The notes beneath the pieces were generated by a model. It worked only from the letters and a program-made list of their open reading frames with translations, was not told the DNA's origin and searched no databases. A stretch of 64,000 nucleotides of DNA from Arenicola marina (lineage: Eukaryota > Annelida > Polychaeta > Arenicolidae): the NCBI GenBank assembly GCA_964019135.1, contig OZ025264.1, positions 35,983,994 through 36,047,993 on the forward strand, given 5' to 3'. This document shows positions 10,570 to 23,560 of the stretch, piece after piece. Positions within the stretch are counted from its first letter, which is position 1; each line of letters begins with the position of its first letter. A program made the position numbers and the translations under genes.

Positions 10570-13393
10570 TCGGGTGTGAGAGGACAAGGCGGGTGTGAGA
10601 GGACAAGGCGGGTGTGAGAGGACAATGCGGGTGTGAGAGGACAAGGCGGGTGTAAAAGGACCAGGCGGGTGTGAGAAGACAATGCGGGTATGAGAGGACA
10701 AGGCGGGTGTGAGAGGACAAGGCGGGTGTGACAGGACAAGGCGGGTGTGAGAGGTCGGTGTGAGAGGACAAGGCGGGTGTGAGATGACGAGACGGTGCGA
10801 GAGGACAAGGCGGCTGTGACAGGACAAGGCGGGTGTGAGAGGACAAGGCGGGTGTGAGAGGACAAGGCCGGTGTGAGAGGACAAGGCGGGTGTGGGAGGA
10901 CAAGGCGGGTGTGAGAGGACAATGCGGGTGTGAGAGGACAAGGCGGGTGTGAGAGGACAAGGCGGGTGTGAGAGGACAAGGCGGGTGTGAGAGGACACGG
11001 CGGGTGTGAGAGGACAAGGCGGGTGTGAGAGGACAAGGCGGGTGTGAGAGGACAAGGCGGGTGTGACAGGACAAGCCCGGTGTGAGCGGACAAGGCGGGT
11101 GTGAGAGGACAAGGCGGGTGTGAGAGGACAAGGCGGGTGTGAGAGGACAAGGCGGGTGTGAGAGGACAAGGCGCGTGTGAGAGGACAAGGCGGGTGTGAG
11201 AGGACAAGGCGGGTGCGAGAGGACAAGGCGGGTGTGAGAGGACAAGGCGGGTGTGAGAGGACAAGGCGGGTGTGGGAGGACAAGGCGGGTGCGAGAGGAC
11301 AAGGCGGGTGTGAGAGGACAAGGCGGGTGTGAGAGGACAAGGCGGGTGTGAGAGGACAATGCGGTGCGAGAGGACAAGGCGGGTGTGAGAGGACAAGTCG
11401 GGTGTGGGAGGACAAGGCGGGTGTGAGAGGACAAGGCGGGTGTGAGAGGACAAGGCCGGTGTGAGAGGACAAGGTGGGTGTGAGAGGACAAGGCGGGTGT
11501 GAGAGGACAAGGCGGGTGTGGGAGGACAACGCGGGTGTGAGAGGACAAGGCGGGTGTGAGAGGACAAGACCGGTGCGAGCGGACAAGGTGGGTGTGAGAG
11601 GACAAGGCGGGTGTGAGAGGACAAGGCGGGTGTGAGAGGAAAAAGCGGGTGTGATAGGACAAGGCCGGCGTGAGAGGACAAGGCGGGTGTGTGAGGACAA
11701 TGCGGGTGTGAGAGGACAAGGCGGGTGTGAGAGGACAAGGCGGGTGTGAGAGGACAAGGCGGGTGTGAGAGGACAAGCACGGTGTGAGCGGACAAGGCGG
11801 GTGTGAGAGGACAAGGCGGGTGTGAGAGGACAAGGTGGGTGTGAGAGGACAAGGCGGGTGTGAGAGGACAAGGCGGGTGTGAGAGGACAAGGCGGGTGTG
11901 AGAGGACAAGGCGGGTGTGAGAGGACAATGCGGGTGTGAGAGGACAAGCCCGGTGTGAGCGGACAAGGCGGGCGTGAGAGGACAAGGCGGGTGTGAGAGG
12001 ACAAGGCGGGTGTGAGAGGACAAGGCGGGTGTGAGAGGACAAGGCGGGTGTGAGAGGACAATGCGGGTGTGAGAGGACAAGGCGGGTGTGAGAGGACAAG
12101 CCCAGTGTGAGCGGACAAGGCGGGTGTGAGAGGACAAGGCGGGTGTGAGAGGACAAGGCGGGTGTGAGAGGACAAGGCCGGTGTAAGAGGACAAGGCGGG
12201 TGTGGCAGGACAAGGCGGGTGTGAGAGGACAATGCGGGTGTGAGAGGACAAGGCGGGTGTGAGAGGACAAGGCGGGTGTGAGAGGACAAGGCGGGTGTGA
12301 GAGGACACGGCGGGTGTGAGAGGACAAGGCGGGTGTGAGAGGACAATGCGGGTGTGAGAGGACAAGGCGGGTGTGACAGGACAAGCCCGGTGTGAGCGGA
12401 CAAGGCGGGTGTGAGAGGACAAGGCGGGTGTGAGAGGACAAGGCGGGTGTGAGAGGACAAGGGGCGTGTGAGAGGACAAGGCGGGTGTGAGAGGACAAGG
12501 CGGGTGTGAGCGGACAAGCTGGGTGTGAGAGGACAAGGCGGGTGTGAGAGGACAATGCGGGTGTGAGAGGACAAGGCGGGTGTGAGAGCACAAGGCGGGT
12601 GTGAGAGGACAAGGCGGGTGTGAGAGGACAATGCGGGTGTGAGAGGACAAGTCGGGTGTGAGAGGACAAGCCCGGTGTGAGCGGGTAAGGCGGGTGTGAG
12701 AGGACAAGGCCCGTGTGAGAGGACAAGCTGGGTGTGAGAGGACAAGGCGGGTGTGAGAGGACAAGGCGGGTGTGAGAGGCGGGTGTGAGAGGACAAGGCG
12801 GTGCGAGAGGACAAGGCGGGTGTGAGAGGACAAGTCGGGTGTGAGAGGACAATGCGTGTGTGAGAGGACAAGGCGGGTGTGAGAGGACAAGGCCGGTGTG
12901 AGAGGACAAGGCGGGTGTGGGAGGACAAGGCGGGTGTGAGAGGACAATGCGGGTGTGAGAGGACAAGGCGGGTGTGAGAGGACAAGGCGGGTGTGAGAGG
13001 ACAAGGCGGGTGTGAGAGGACACGGCGGGTGTGAGAGGACAAGGCGGGTGTGAGAGGACAAGGCGGGTGTGAGAGGACAAGGCGGGTGTGACAGGACAAG
13101 CCCGGTGTGAGCGGACAAGGCGGGTGTGAGAGGACAAGGCGGGTGTGAGAGGACAAGGCGGGTGTGAGAGGACAAGGCGCGTGTGAGAGGACAAGGCGGG
13201 TGTGAGAGGACAAGGCGGGTGCGAGAGGACAAGGCGGGTGTGAGAGGACAAGGCGGGTGTGAGAGGACAAGGCGGGTGTGAGAGGACAAGGCGGGTGTGA
13301 GAGGACAAGGCGGGTGTGAGAGGACAAGGCCGGTGTGAGAGGACAAGGCGGGTGTGAGAGGACAATGCGGGTGTGAGAGGACAATGCGGGTGT
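10570..13393. repeat. 2.9-kb tandem duplication, second copy
   Basis: Second copy of the segment starting at 7678. Differences noticed are a single-unit loss near 11,941 and isolated base changes (for example ggctgtgac at about 10,812, where the first copy has gggtgtgac). The match ends after two successive aatgcgg units at about 13,393, where an aagcccgg unit follows instead. Confidence 0.85.
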
Positions 13394-14563
13394 GAGAGGA
13401 CAAGCCCGGTGTGAGCGGGTAAGGCGGGTGTGAGAGGACAAGGCCCGTGTGAGAGGATAAGGCGGGTGTGAGAGGACAAGGCGGGTGTGAGAGGACAATG
13501 CGGGTGTGAGAGGACAAGGCGGGTGTGACAGGACAAGCCCGGTGTGAGCGGACAAGGCGGGTGTGAGAGGACAAGGCGGGTGTGAGAGGACAAGGTAGGT
13601 GTGAGAGGACAAGGGGCGTGTGAGAGGACAAGGCGGGTGTGAGAGGACAAGGCGGGTGTGAGCGGACAAGCTGGGTGTGAGAGGACAAGGCGGGTGTGAG
13701 AGGACAATGCGGGTGTGAGAGGACAAGGCGGGTGTGAGAGGACAAGGCGGGTGTGAGAGGACAAGGCGGGTGTGAGAGGACAATGCGGGTGTGAGAGGAC
13801 AAGGCGGGTGTGAGAGGACAAGCCCGGTGTGAGCGGGTAAGGCGGGTGTGAGAGGACAAGGCCCGTGTGAGAGGACAAGCTGGGTGTGAGAGGACAAGGC
13901 GGGTGTGAGAGGACAAGGCGGGTGTGAGAGGACAATGCGGGTGTGAGAGGACATAGCGGGTGTGAGAGGACAAGGCGGGTGTGAGAGGCGGGTGTGAGAG
14001 GACAAGGCGGTGCGAGAGGACAAGGCGGGTGTGGGAGGACAAGTCGGGTGTGAGAGGACAATGCGTGTGTGAGAGGACAAGGCGGGTGTGAGAGGACAAG
14101 GCCGGTGTGAGAGGACAAGGCGGGTGTGGGAGGACAAGGCGGGTGTGAGAGGACAATGCGGGTGTGAGAGGACAAGGCGGGTGTGAGAGGACAAGGCGGG
14201 TGTGAGAGGACAAGGCGGGTGTGAGAGGACACGGCGGGTGTGAGAGGACAAGGCGGGTGTGAGAGGACAAGGCGGGTGTGAGAGGACAAGGCGGGTGTGA
14301 CAGGACAAGCCCGGTGTGAGCGGACAAGGCGGGTGTGAGAGGACAAGGCGGGTGTGAGAGGACAAGGCGGGTGTGAGAGGACAAGGCGCGTGTGAGAGGA
14401 CAAGGCGGGTGTGAGAGGACAAGGCGGGTGCGAGAGGACAAGGCGGGTGTGAGAGGACAAGCCCGGTGTGAGCGGGTAAGGCGGGTGTGAGAGGACAAGG
14501 CCCGTGTGAGAGGACAAGGCGGGTGTGAGAGGACAAGGCGGGTGTGAGAGGACAAGGCGGGAG
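13394..14563. repeat. Pre-anchor segment (type II) leading into the 14,564 anchor
   Basis: Contains gataagg, ggtagg followed by ggggcg, agctggg, the second kind of catag variant (13,952) and gcgcgtg. It matches 23,697-24,866 at an offset of 10,303 bp. The catag variant lies exactly 612 bp before the anchor at 14,564, as in nine other places. Confidence 0.75.
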
Positions 14564-15800
14564 TCAGAGGACAAGGCGGGTGTGAGAGGACAAGGCCCGT
14601 GTGAGAGGACAATGCGGGTGTGAGAGGACAAGGTGGGTGTGAGAGGACAAGGTAGGTGTGAGAGGACAAGGCGGGTGTGAGAGGCGGGCGTGAGAGGACA
14701 TAGCGGGTGTGAGAGGACAAGGCGGGTGTGAGAGGTGGGTGTGAGAGGACAAGGCGGTGCGAGAGGACAAGGCGGGTGTGAGAGGACAAGGCCGGTGTGA
14801 GAGGACAAGGTGGGTGTGAGAAGACAAGGCGGGTGTGAGAGGACAAGGCGGGTGTGGGAGGACAAGGCGGGTGTGAGAGGACAAGGCGGGTGTGAGAGGA
14901 CAAGGCCTGTGCGAGAGGACAAGGTGGGTGTGAGAGGACAAGGCGGGTGTGATAGAACAAGGCGGGTGTGAGAGGACAAGGCGGGTGTGATAGGACAAGG
15001 CCGGTGTGAGAGGACAAGGTGGGTGCGAGAGGACAAGGCGGGTGTGAGAGGACAAGGCGGGTGTGATAGGACAAGGCGGGTGTGAGAGGACAAGGCGGGT
15101 GTGAGAGGACAAGGCGGGTGTGAGAGGACAAGGCGGGTGTGAGAGGACAAGGTGGGTGTGAGAGGACAAGGCGGGTGTGAGAGGACAAGGCGGGTGTGAG
15201 AGGCGGGTGTGAGAGGACAAGTCGGGTGTGAGAGGACAAGGCGGGTGTGAGAGGACAAGGCGGGTGTGAGAGGACAATGCGGGTGTGAGAGGACAAGGCG
15301 GGTGTAAAAGGACCAGGCGGGTGTGAGAAGACAATGCGGGTATGAGAGGACAAGGCGGGTGTGAGAGGACAAGGCGGGTGTGACAGGACAAGGCGGGTGT
15401 GAGAGGTCGGTGTGAGAGGACAAGGCGGGTGTGAGATGACGAGACGGTGCGAGAGGACAAGGCGGGTGTGACAGGACAAGGCGGGTGTGAGAGGACAAGG
15501 CGGGTGTGAGAGGACAAGGCCGGTGTGAGAGGACAAGGCGGGTGTGGGACGACAAGGCGGGTGTGAGAGGACAATGCGGGTGTGAGAGGACAAGGCGGGT
15601 GTGAGAGGACAAGGCGGGTGTGAGAGGACAAGGCGGGTGTGAGAGGACACGGCGGGTGTGAGAGGACAAGGCGGGTGTGAGAGGACAAGGCGGGTGTGAG
15701 AGGACAAGGCGGGTGTGACAGGACAAGCCCGGTGTGAGCGGACAAGGCGGGTGTGAGAGGACAAGGCGGGTGTGAGAGGACAAGGCGGGTGTGAGAGGAC
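14564..15800. repeat. Type I higher-order block, copy 3
   Basis: Its anchor is the only one reading gggagtcag instead of gggggtcag. The catag variant is at 14,699 (+135) and aaaaggaccagg at 15,305 (+741). After about 15,800 the sequence passes into gccgg, aaggtggg, accggtgcgagcgg units, the same exit route as in the 47,668 copy, rather than the gcgcgtg ending. Confidence 0.8.
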
Positions 15801-16388
15801 AAGGCCGGTGTGAGAGGACAAGGTGGGTGTGAGAGGACAAGGCGGGTGTGAGAGGACAAGGCGGGTGTGGGAGGACAAGGCGGGTGTGAGAGGACAAGGC
15901 GGGTGTGAGAGGACAAGACCGGTGCGAGCGGACAAGGTGGGTGTGAGAGGACAAGGCGGGTGTGAGAGGACAAGGCGGGTGTGAGAGGAAAAAGCGGGTG
16001 TGATAGGACAAGGCCGGCGTGAGAGGACAAGGCGGGTGTGTGAGGACAATGCGGGTGTGAGAGGACAAGGCGGGTGTGAGAGGACAAGGCGGGTGTGAGA
16101 GGACAAGGCGGGTGTGAGAGGACAAGCCCGGTGTGAGCGGACAAGGCGGGTGTGAGAGGACAAGGCGGGTGTGAGAGGACAAGGTGGGTGTGAGAGGACA
16201 AGGCGGGTGTGAGAGGACAATGCGGGTGTGAGAGGACAAGGCGGGTGTGAGAGGACAAGCCCGGTGTGAGCGGGTAAGGCGGGTGTGAGAGGACAAGGCC
16301 CGTGTGAGAGGACAAGCTGGGTGTGAGAGGACAAGGCGGGTGTGAGAGGACAAGGCGGGTGTGAGAGGACAATGCGGGTGTGAGAGGA

Positions 16389-19300
16389 CATAGCGGGTGT
16401 GAGAGGACAAGGCGGGTGTGAGAGGCGGGTGTGAGAGGACAAGGCGGTGCGAGAGGACAAGGCGGGTGTGAGAGGACAAGTCGGGTGTGAGAGGACAATG
16501 CGTGTGTGAGAGGACAAGGCGGGTGTGAGAGGACAAGGCCGGTGTGAGAGGACAAGGCGGGTGTGGGAGGACAAGGCGGGTGTGAGAGGACAAGGCGGGT
16601 GTGAGAGGACAAGGCGGGTGTGAGAGGACAAGGCGGGTGTGAGAGGACAAGGCGGGTGTGAGAGGACAAGGCGGGTGTGAGAGGACAAGGCCGGTGTAAG
16701 AGGACAAGGCGGGTGTGGCAGGACAAGGCGGGTGTGAGAGGACAATGCGGGTGTGAGAGGACACGGCGGGTGTGAGAGGACAAGGCGGGTGTGAGAGGAC
16801 AATGCGGGTGTGAGAGGACAAGGCGGGTGTGAGAGGACAATGCGGGTGTGAGAGGACAAGGCGGGTGTGAGAGGACAAGCCCGGTGTGAGCGGGTAAGGC
16901 GGGTGTGAGAGGACAAGGCCCGTGTGAGAGGACAAGCTGGGTGTGAGAGGACAAGGCGGGTGTGAGAGGACAAGGCGGGTGTGAGAGGACAATGCGGGTG
17001 TGAGAGGACATAGCGGGTGTGAGAGGACAAGGCGGGTGTGAGAGGCGGGTGTGAGAGGACAAGGCGGTGCGAGAGGACAAGGCGGGTGTGAGAGGACAAG
17101 TCGGGTGTGAGAGGACAATGCGTGTGTGAGAGGACAAGGCGGGTGTGAGAGGACAAGGCCGGTGTGAGAGGACAAGGCGGGTGTGGGAGGACAAGGCGGG
17201 TGTGAGAGGACAAGGCGGGTGTGAGAGGACAAGGCGGGTGTGAGAGGACAAGGCGGGTGTGAGAGGACAAGGCGGGTGTGAGAGGACAAGGCGGGTGTGA
17301 GAGGACAAGGCCGGTGTAAGAGGACAAGGCGGGTGTGGCAGGACAAGGCGGGTGTGAGAGGACAATGCGGGTGTGAGAGGACACGGCGGGTGTGAGAGGA
17401 CAAGGCGGGTGTGAGAGGACAATGCGGGTGTGAGAGGACACGGCGGGTGTGACAGGACAAGGCGGGTGTGAGAGGACAATGCGGGTGTGAGAGGACAAGG
17501 CGGGTGTGACAGGACAAGCCCGGTGTGAGCGGACAAGGCGGGTGTGAGAGGACAAGGCGGGTGTGAGAGGACAAGGCGGGTGTGAGAGGACAAGGGGCGT
17601 GTGAGAGGACAAGGCGGGTGTGAGAGGACAAGGCGGGTGTGAGCGGACAAGCTGGGTGTGAGAGGACAAGGCGGGTGTGAGAGGACAATGCGGGTGTGAG
17701 AGGACAAGGCGGGTGTGAGAGCACAAGGCGGGTGTGAGAGGACAAGGCGGGTGTGAGAGGACAATGCGGGTGTGAGAGGACAAGGCGGGTGTGAGAGGAC
17801 AAGCCCGGTGTGAGCGGGTAAGGCGGGTGTGAGAGGACAAGGCCCGTGTGAGAGGACAAGCTGGGTGTGAGAGGACAAGGCGGGTGTGAGAGGACAAGGC
17901 GGGTGTGAGAGGACAATGCGGGTGTGAGAGGACATAGCGGGTGTGAGAGGACAAGGCGGGTGTGAGAGGCGGGTGTGAGAGGACAAGGCGGTGCGAGAGG
18001 ACAAGGCGGGTGTGAGAGGACAAGGCGGGTGTGGGAGGACAAGGCGGGTGTGAGAGGACAAGGCGGGTGTGAGAGGACAAGGCGGGTGTGAGAGGACAAG
18101 GCGGGTGTGAGAGGACAAGGCGGGTGTGAGAGGACAAGGCGGGTGTGAGAGGACAAGGCCGGTGTAAGAGGACAAGGCGGGTGTGGCAGGACAAGGCGGG
18201 TGTGAGAGGACAATGCGGGTGTGAGAGGACACGGCGGGTGTGAGAGGACAAGGCGGGTGTGAGAGGACAATGCGGGTGTGAGAGGACAAGGCGGGTGTGA
18301 GAGGACAATGCGGGTGTGAGAGGACAAGGCGGGTGTGAGAGGACAAGCCCGGTGTGAGCGGGTAAGGCGGGTGTGAGAGGACAAGGCCCGTGTGAGAGGA
18401 CAAGCTGGGTGTGAGAGGACAAGGCGGGTGTGAGAGGACAAGGCGGGTGTGAGAGGACAATGCGGGTGTGAGAGGACATAGCGGGTGTGAGAGGACAAGG
18501 CGGGTGTGAGAGGCGGGTGTGAGAGGACAAGGCGGTGCGAGAGGACAAGGCGGGTGTGAGAGGACAAGTCGGGTGTGAGAGGACAATGCGTGTGTGAGAG
18601 GACAAGGCGGGTGTGAGAGGACAAGGCCGGTGTGAGAGGACAAGGCGGGTGTGGGAGGACAAGGCGGGTGTGAGAGGACAAGGCGGGTGTGAGAGGACAA
18701 GGCGGGTGTGAGAGGACAAGGCGGGTGTGAGAGGACAAGGCGGGTGTGAGAGGACAAGGCGGGTGTGAGAGGACAAGGCCGGTGTAAGAGGACAAGGCGG
18801 GTGTGGCAGGACAAGGCGGGTGTGAGAGGACAATGCGGGTGTGAGAGGACACGGCGGGTGTGAGAGGACAAGGCGGGTGTGAGAGGACAATGCGGGTGTG
18901 AGAGGACACGGCGGGTGTGACAGGACAAGGCGGGTGTGAGAGGACAATGCGGGTGTGAGAGGACAAGGCGGGTGTGACAGGACAAGCCCGGTGTGAGCGG
19001 ACAAGGCGGGTGTGAGAGGACAAGGCGGGTGTGAGAGGACAAGGCGGGTGTGAGAGGACAAGGGGCGTGTGAGAGGACAAGGCGGGTGTGAGAGGACAAG
19101 GCGGGTGTGAGCGGACAAGCTGGGTGTGAGAGGACAAGGCGGGTGTGAGAGGACAATGCGGGTGTGAGAGGACAAGGCGGGTGTGAGAGCACAAGGCGGG
19201 TGTGAGAGGACAAGGCGGGTGTGAGAGGACAATGCGGGTGTGAGAGGACAAGGCGGGTGTGAGAGGACAAGCCCGGTGTGAGCGGGTAAGGCGGGTGTGA

Positions 19301-19401
19301 GAGGACAAGGCCCGTGTGAGAGGACAAGCTGGGTGTGAGAGGACAAGGCGGGTGTGAGAGGACAAGGCGGGTGTGAGAGGACAATGCGGGTGTGAGAGGA
19401 C
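16389..19401. repeat. Ladder of type II higher-order units (924-bp register with internal deletions)
   Basis: Catag variants lie at 16389, 17009, 17933, 18477 and 19401, giving spacings of 620, 924, 544 and 924 bp. The short spacings equal 924 minus 304 (16 units) and minus 380 (20 units), so this is a local tandem series of one block with whole-unit deletions in alternate members. The same 924-bp spacing recurs at 26882-27806, 35446-36370 and 51291-52215. Confidence 0.8.
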
Positions 19402-19839
19402 ATAGCGGGTGTGAGAGGACAAGGCGGGTGTGAGAGGCGGGTGTGAGAGGACAAGGCGGTGCGAGAGGACAAGGCGGGTGTGAGAGGACAAGTCGGGTGT
19501 GAGAGGACAATGCGTGTGTGAGAGGACAAGGCGGGTGAGAGAGGACAAGGCCGGTGTGAGAGGACAAGGCGGGTGTGGGAGGACAAGGCGGGTGTGAGAG
19601 GACAAGGCGGGTGTGAGAGGACAAGGCGGGTGTGAGAGGACAAGGCGGGTGTGAGAGGACAAGGCGGGTGTGAGAGGACAAGGCGGGTGTGACAGGACAA
19701 GCCCGGTGTGAGCGGACAAGGCGGGTGTGAGAGGACAAGGCGGGTGTGAGAGGACAAGGCGGGTGTGAGAGGACAAGGCGCGTGTGAGAGGACAAGGCGG
19801 GTGTGAGAGGACAAGGCGGGTGCGAGAGGACAAGGCGGG

Positions 19840-20107
19840 TGTGAGAGGACAAGGCGGGTGTAAGAGGACAAGGCGGGTGTGGGAGGACAAGGCGGGTGTG
19901 AGAGGACAAGCCGGGTGTGAGAGGACAAGGCGGGTGTGAGAGGACAAGGCGGGTGTGAGAGGACAATGCGGGTGTGAGAGGACAAGGCGGGTGTGAGAGG
20001 ACAAGCCCGGTGTGAGCGGGTAAGGCGGGTGTGAGAGCACAGGGCCCGTGTGAGAGGATAAGGCGGGTGTGAGAGGACAAGGCGGGTGTGAGAGGACAAG
20101 GCGGGGG
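19840..20107. repeat. Partial 627-bp module before the 20,108 anchor
   Basis: The order gtgggagg, aagccggg, aatgcgg, aagcccggtgtgagcgggtaagg, gggcccg, gataagg and then the anchor equals the last part of the 627-bp modules. It carries private changes such as gtgtaagagg just before the gtgggagg unit, gagcacaggg near 20,036 and a shared gataagg near 20,058. The first part of the module is missing. Confidence 0.6.
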
Positions 20108-21138
20108 TCAGAGGACAAGGCGGGTGTGAGAGGACAAGGCCCGTGTGAGAGGACAATGCGGGTGTGAGAGGACAAGGTAGGTGTGAGAGGACAAGGTAGG
20201 TGTGAGAGGACAAGGCGGGTGTGAGAGGCGGGCGTGAGAGGACATAGCGGGTGTGAGAGGACAAGGCGGGTGTGAGAGGTGGGTGTGAGAGGACAAGGCG
20301 GTGCGAGAGGACAAGGCGGGTGTGAGAGGACAAGGCCGGTGTGAGAGGACAAGGTGGGTGTGAGAAGACAAGGCGGGTGTGAGAGGACAAGGCGGGTGTG
20401 GGAGGACAAGGCGGGTGTGAGAGGACAAGGCGGGTGTGAGAGGACAAGGCCTGTGCGAGAGGACAAGGTGGGTGTGAGAGGACAAGGCGGGTGTGATAGA
20501 ACAAGGCGGGTGTGAGAGGACAAGGCGGGTGTGATAGGACAAGGCCGGTGTGAGAGGACAAGGTGGGTGCGAGAGGACAAGGCGGGTGTGAGAGGACAAG
20601 GCGGGTGTGATAGGACAAGGCGGGTGTGAGAGGACAAGGCGGGTGTGAGAGGACAAGGCGGGTGTGAGAGGACAAGGCGGGTGTGAGAGGACAAGGTGGG
20701 TGTGAGAGGACAAGGCGGGTGTGAGAGGACAAGGCGGGTGTGAGAGGACAAGTCGGGTGTGAGAGGACAAGGCGGGTGTGAGAGGACAAGGCGGGTGTGA
20801 GAGGACAATGCGGGTGTGAGAGGACAAGGCGGGTGTAAAAGGACCAGGCGGGTGTGAGAAGACAATGCGGGTATGAGAGGACAAGGCGGGTGTGAGAGGA
20901 CAAGGCGGGTGTGACAGGACAAGGCGGGTGTGAGAGGTCGGTGTGAGAGGACAAGGCGGGTGTGAGATGACGAGACGGTGCGAGAGGACAAGGCGGGTGT
21001 GACAGGACAAGGCGGGTGTGAGAGGACAAGGCGGGTGTGAGAGGACAAGGCCGGTGTGAGAGGACAAGGCGGGTGTGGGAGGACAAGGCGGGTGTGAGAG
21101 GACAATGCGGGTGTGAGAGGACAAGGCGGGTGTGAGAG
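20108..21138. repeat. Type I block, A-prime subtype, truncated
   Basis: Anchor TCA at 20,108 and catag at 20,243. It belongs to the subtype with two successive ggtaggtg units (most blocks have ggtgggtg then ggtaggtg). The aaaaggaccagg variant is at +728 rather than +741 because one 13-bp short unit is replaced by nothing. It is cut at about 21,139, where a second, anchorless block begins. Confidence 0.75.
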
Positions 21139-22233
21139 GCGGGCGTGAGAGGACATAGCGGGTGTGAGAGGACAAGGCGGGTGTGAGAGGTGGGTGTGAG
21201 AGGACAAGGCGGTGCGAGAGGACAAGGCGGGTGTGAGAGGACAAGGCCGGTGTGAGAGGACAAGGTGGGTGTGAGAAGACAAGGCGGGTGTGAGAGGACA
21301 AGGCGGGTGTGGGAGGACAAGGCGGGTGTGAGAGGACAAGGCGGGTGTGAGAGGACAAGGCCTGTGCGAGAGGACAAGGTGGGTGTGAGAGGACAAGGCG
21401 GGTGTGATAGAACAAGGCGGGTGTGAGAGGACAAGGCGGGTGTGATAGGACAAGGCCGGTGTGAGAGGACAAGGTGGGTGCGAGAGGACAAGGCGGGTGT
21501 GAGAGGACAAGGCGGGTGTGATAGGACAAGGCGGGTGTGAGAGGACAAGGCGGGTGTGAGAGGACAAGGCGGGTGTGAGAGGACAAGGCGGGTGTGAGAG
21601 GACAAGGTGGGTGTGAGAGGACAAGGCGGGTGTGAGAGGACAAGGCGGGTGTGAGAGGACAAGTCGGGTGTGAGAGGACAAGGCGGGTGTGAGAGGACAA
21701 GGCGGGTGTGAGAGGACAATGCGGGTGTGAGAGGACAAGGCGGGTGTAAAAGGACCAGGCGGGTGTGAGAAGACAATGCGGGTATGAGAGGACAAGGCGG
21801 GTGTGAGAGGACAAGGCGGGTGTGACAGGACAAGGCGGGTGTGAGAGGTCGGTGTGAGAGGACAAGGCGGGTGTGAGATGACGAGACGGTGCGAGAGGAC
21901 AAGGCGGGTGTGACAGGACAAGGCGGGTGTGAGAGGACAAGGCGGGTGTGAGAGGACAAGGCCGGTGTGAGAGGACAAGGCGGGTGTGGGAGGACAAGGC
22001 GGGTGTGAGAGGACAATGCGGGTGTGAGAGGACAAGGCGGGTGTGAGAGGACAAGGCGGGTGTGAGAGGACAAGGCGGGTGTGAGAGGACACGGCGGGTG
22101 TGAGAGGACAAGGCGGGTGTGAGAGGACAAGGCGGGTGTGAGAGGACAAGGCGGGTGTGACAGGACAAGCCCGGTGTGAGCGGACAAGGCGGGTGTGAGA
22201 GGACAAGGCGGGTGTGAGAGGACAAGGCGGGGG
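21139..22233. repeat. Type I block without its anchor
   Basis: Begins abruptly at the 13-bp short unit gtgtgagaggcgg before catag (21,154). The distance from catag to aaaaggaccagg (593 bp) equals that of the preceding block, so it is a local copy of 20,108-21,138 that lost its first ~120 bp. It ends directly at the next anchor without the gcgcgtg and gcccgtg units seen in full copies. Confidence 0.7.
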
Positions 22234-23560
22234 TCAGAGGACAAGGCGGGTGTGAGAGGACAAGGCCCGTGTGAGAGGACAATGCGGGTGTGAGAGGACA
22301 AGGTAGGTGTGAGAGGACAAGGTAGGTGTGAGAGGACAAGGCGGGTGTGAGAGGCGGGCGTGAGAGGACATAGCGGGTGTGAGAGGACAAGGCGGGTGTG
22401 AGAGGTGGGTGTGAGAGGACAAGGCGGTGCGAGAGGACAAGGCGGGTGTGAGAGGACAAGGCCGGTGTGAGAGGACAAGGTGGGTGTGAGAAGACAAGGC
22501 GGGTGTGAGAGGACAAGGCGGGTGTGGGAGGACAAGGCGGGTGTGAGAGGACAAGGCGGGTGTGAGAGGACAAGGCCTGTGCGAGAGGACAAGGTGGGTG
22601 TGAGAGGACAAGGCGGGTGTGATAGAACAAGGCGGGTGTGAGAGGACAAGGCGGGTGTGATAGGACAAGGCCGGTGTGAGAGGACAAGGTGGGTGCGAGA
22701 GGACAAGGCGGGTGTGAGAGGACAAGGCGGGTGTGATAGGACAAGGCGGGTGTGAGAGGACAAGGCGGGTGTGAGAGGACAAGGCGGGTGTGAGAGGACA
22801 AGGCGGGTGTGAGAGGACAAGGTGGGTGTGAGAGGACAAGGCGGGTGTGAGAGGACAAGGCGGGTGTGAGAGGACAAGTCGGGTGTGAGAGGACAAGGCG
22901 GGTGTGAGAGGACAAGGCGGGTGTGAGAGGACAATGCGGGTGTGAGAGGACAAGGCGGGTGTAAAAGGACCAGGCGGGTGTGAGAAGACAATGCGGGTAT
23001 GAGAGGACAAGGCGGGTGTGAGAGGACAAGCCCGGTGTGAGCGGGTAAGGCGGGTGTGAGAGGACAAGGCCCGTGTGAGAGGATAAGGCGGGTGTGAGAG
23101 GACAAGGCGGGTGTGAGAGGACGGTGTGAGAGGACAAGGCGGGTGTGAGATGACGAGACGGTGCGAGAGGACAAGGCGGGTGTGACAGGACAAGGCGGGT
23201 GTGAGAGGACAAGGCGGGTGTGAGAGGACAAGGCCGGTGTGAGAGGACAAGGCGGGTGTGGGAGGACAAGGCGGGTGTGAGAGGACAATGCGGGTGTGAG
23301 AGGACAAGGCGGGTGTGAGAGGACAAGGCGGGTGTGAGAGGACAAGACGGGTGTGAGAGGACACGGCGGGTGTGAGAGGACAAGGCGGGTGTGAGAGGAC
23401 AAGGCGGGTGTGAGAGGACAAGGCGGGTGTGACAGGACAAGCCCGGTGTGAGCGGACAAGGCGGGTGTGAGAGGACAAGGCGGGTGTGAGAGGACAAGGC
23501 GGGTGTGAGAGGACAAGGCGGGTGTGAGAGGACAAGGCGCGTGTGAGAGGACAAGGCGGG
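22234..23560. repeat. Type I block, A-prime subtype, with an internal patch
   Basis: Anchor TCA at 22,234, catag at 22,369, aaaaggaccagg at 22,962 (+728, as in the 20,108 copy). Between about 23,027 and 23,125 a stretch of aagcccggtgtgagcgggtaagg, gcccg and gataagg units replaces the usual gacagg units, then the block order resumes at gatgacgagacgg. This looks like a conversion-type patch from the end of another block. Confidence 0.7.

Noticed and set aside
58-22206. A - strand open frame of 7,382 codons, and about 25 other long - strand frames across the window, as genes for a giant repeat protein
   Set aside because: The frames exist because the antisense unit has no stop triplet. They begin at TTG, have no ATG-led start, read the same peptide in all three frames at once, overlap one another over most of their length, and end at block-border variants or in the flank. 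Nothing indicates selection on a protein.
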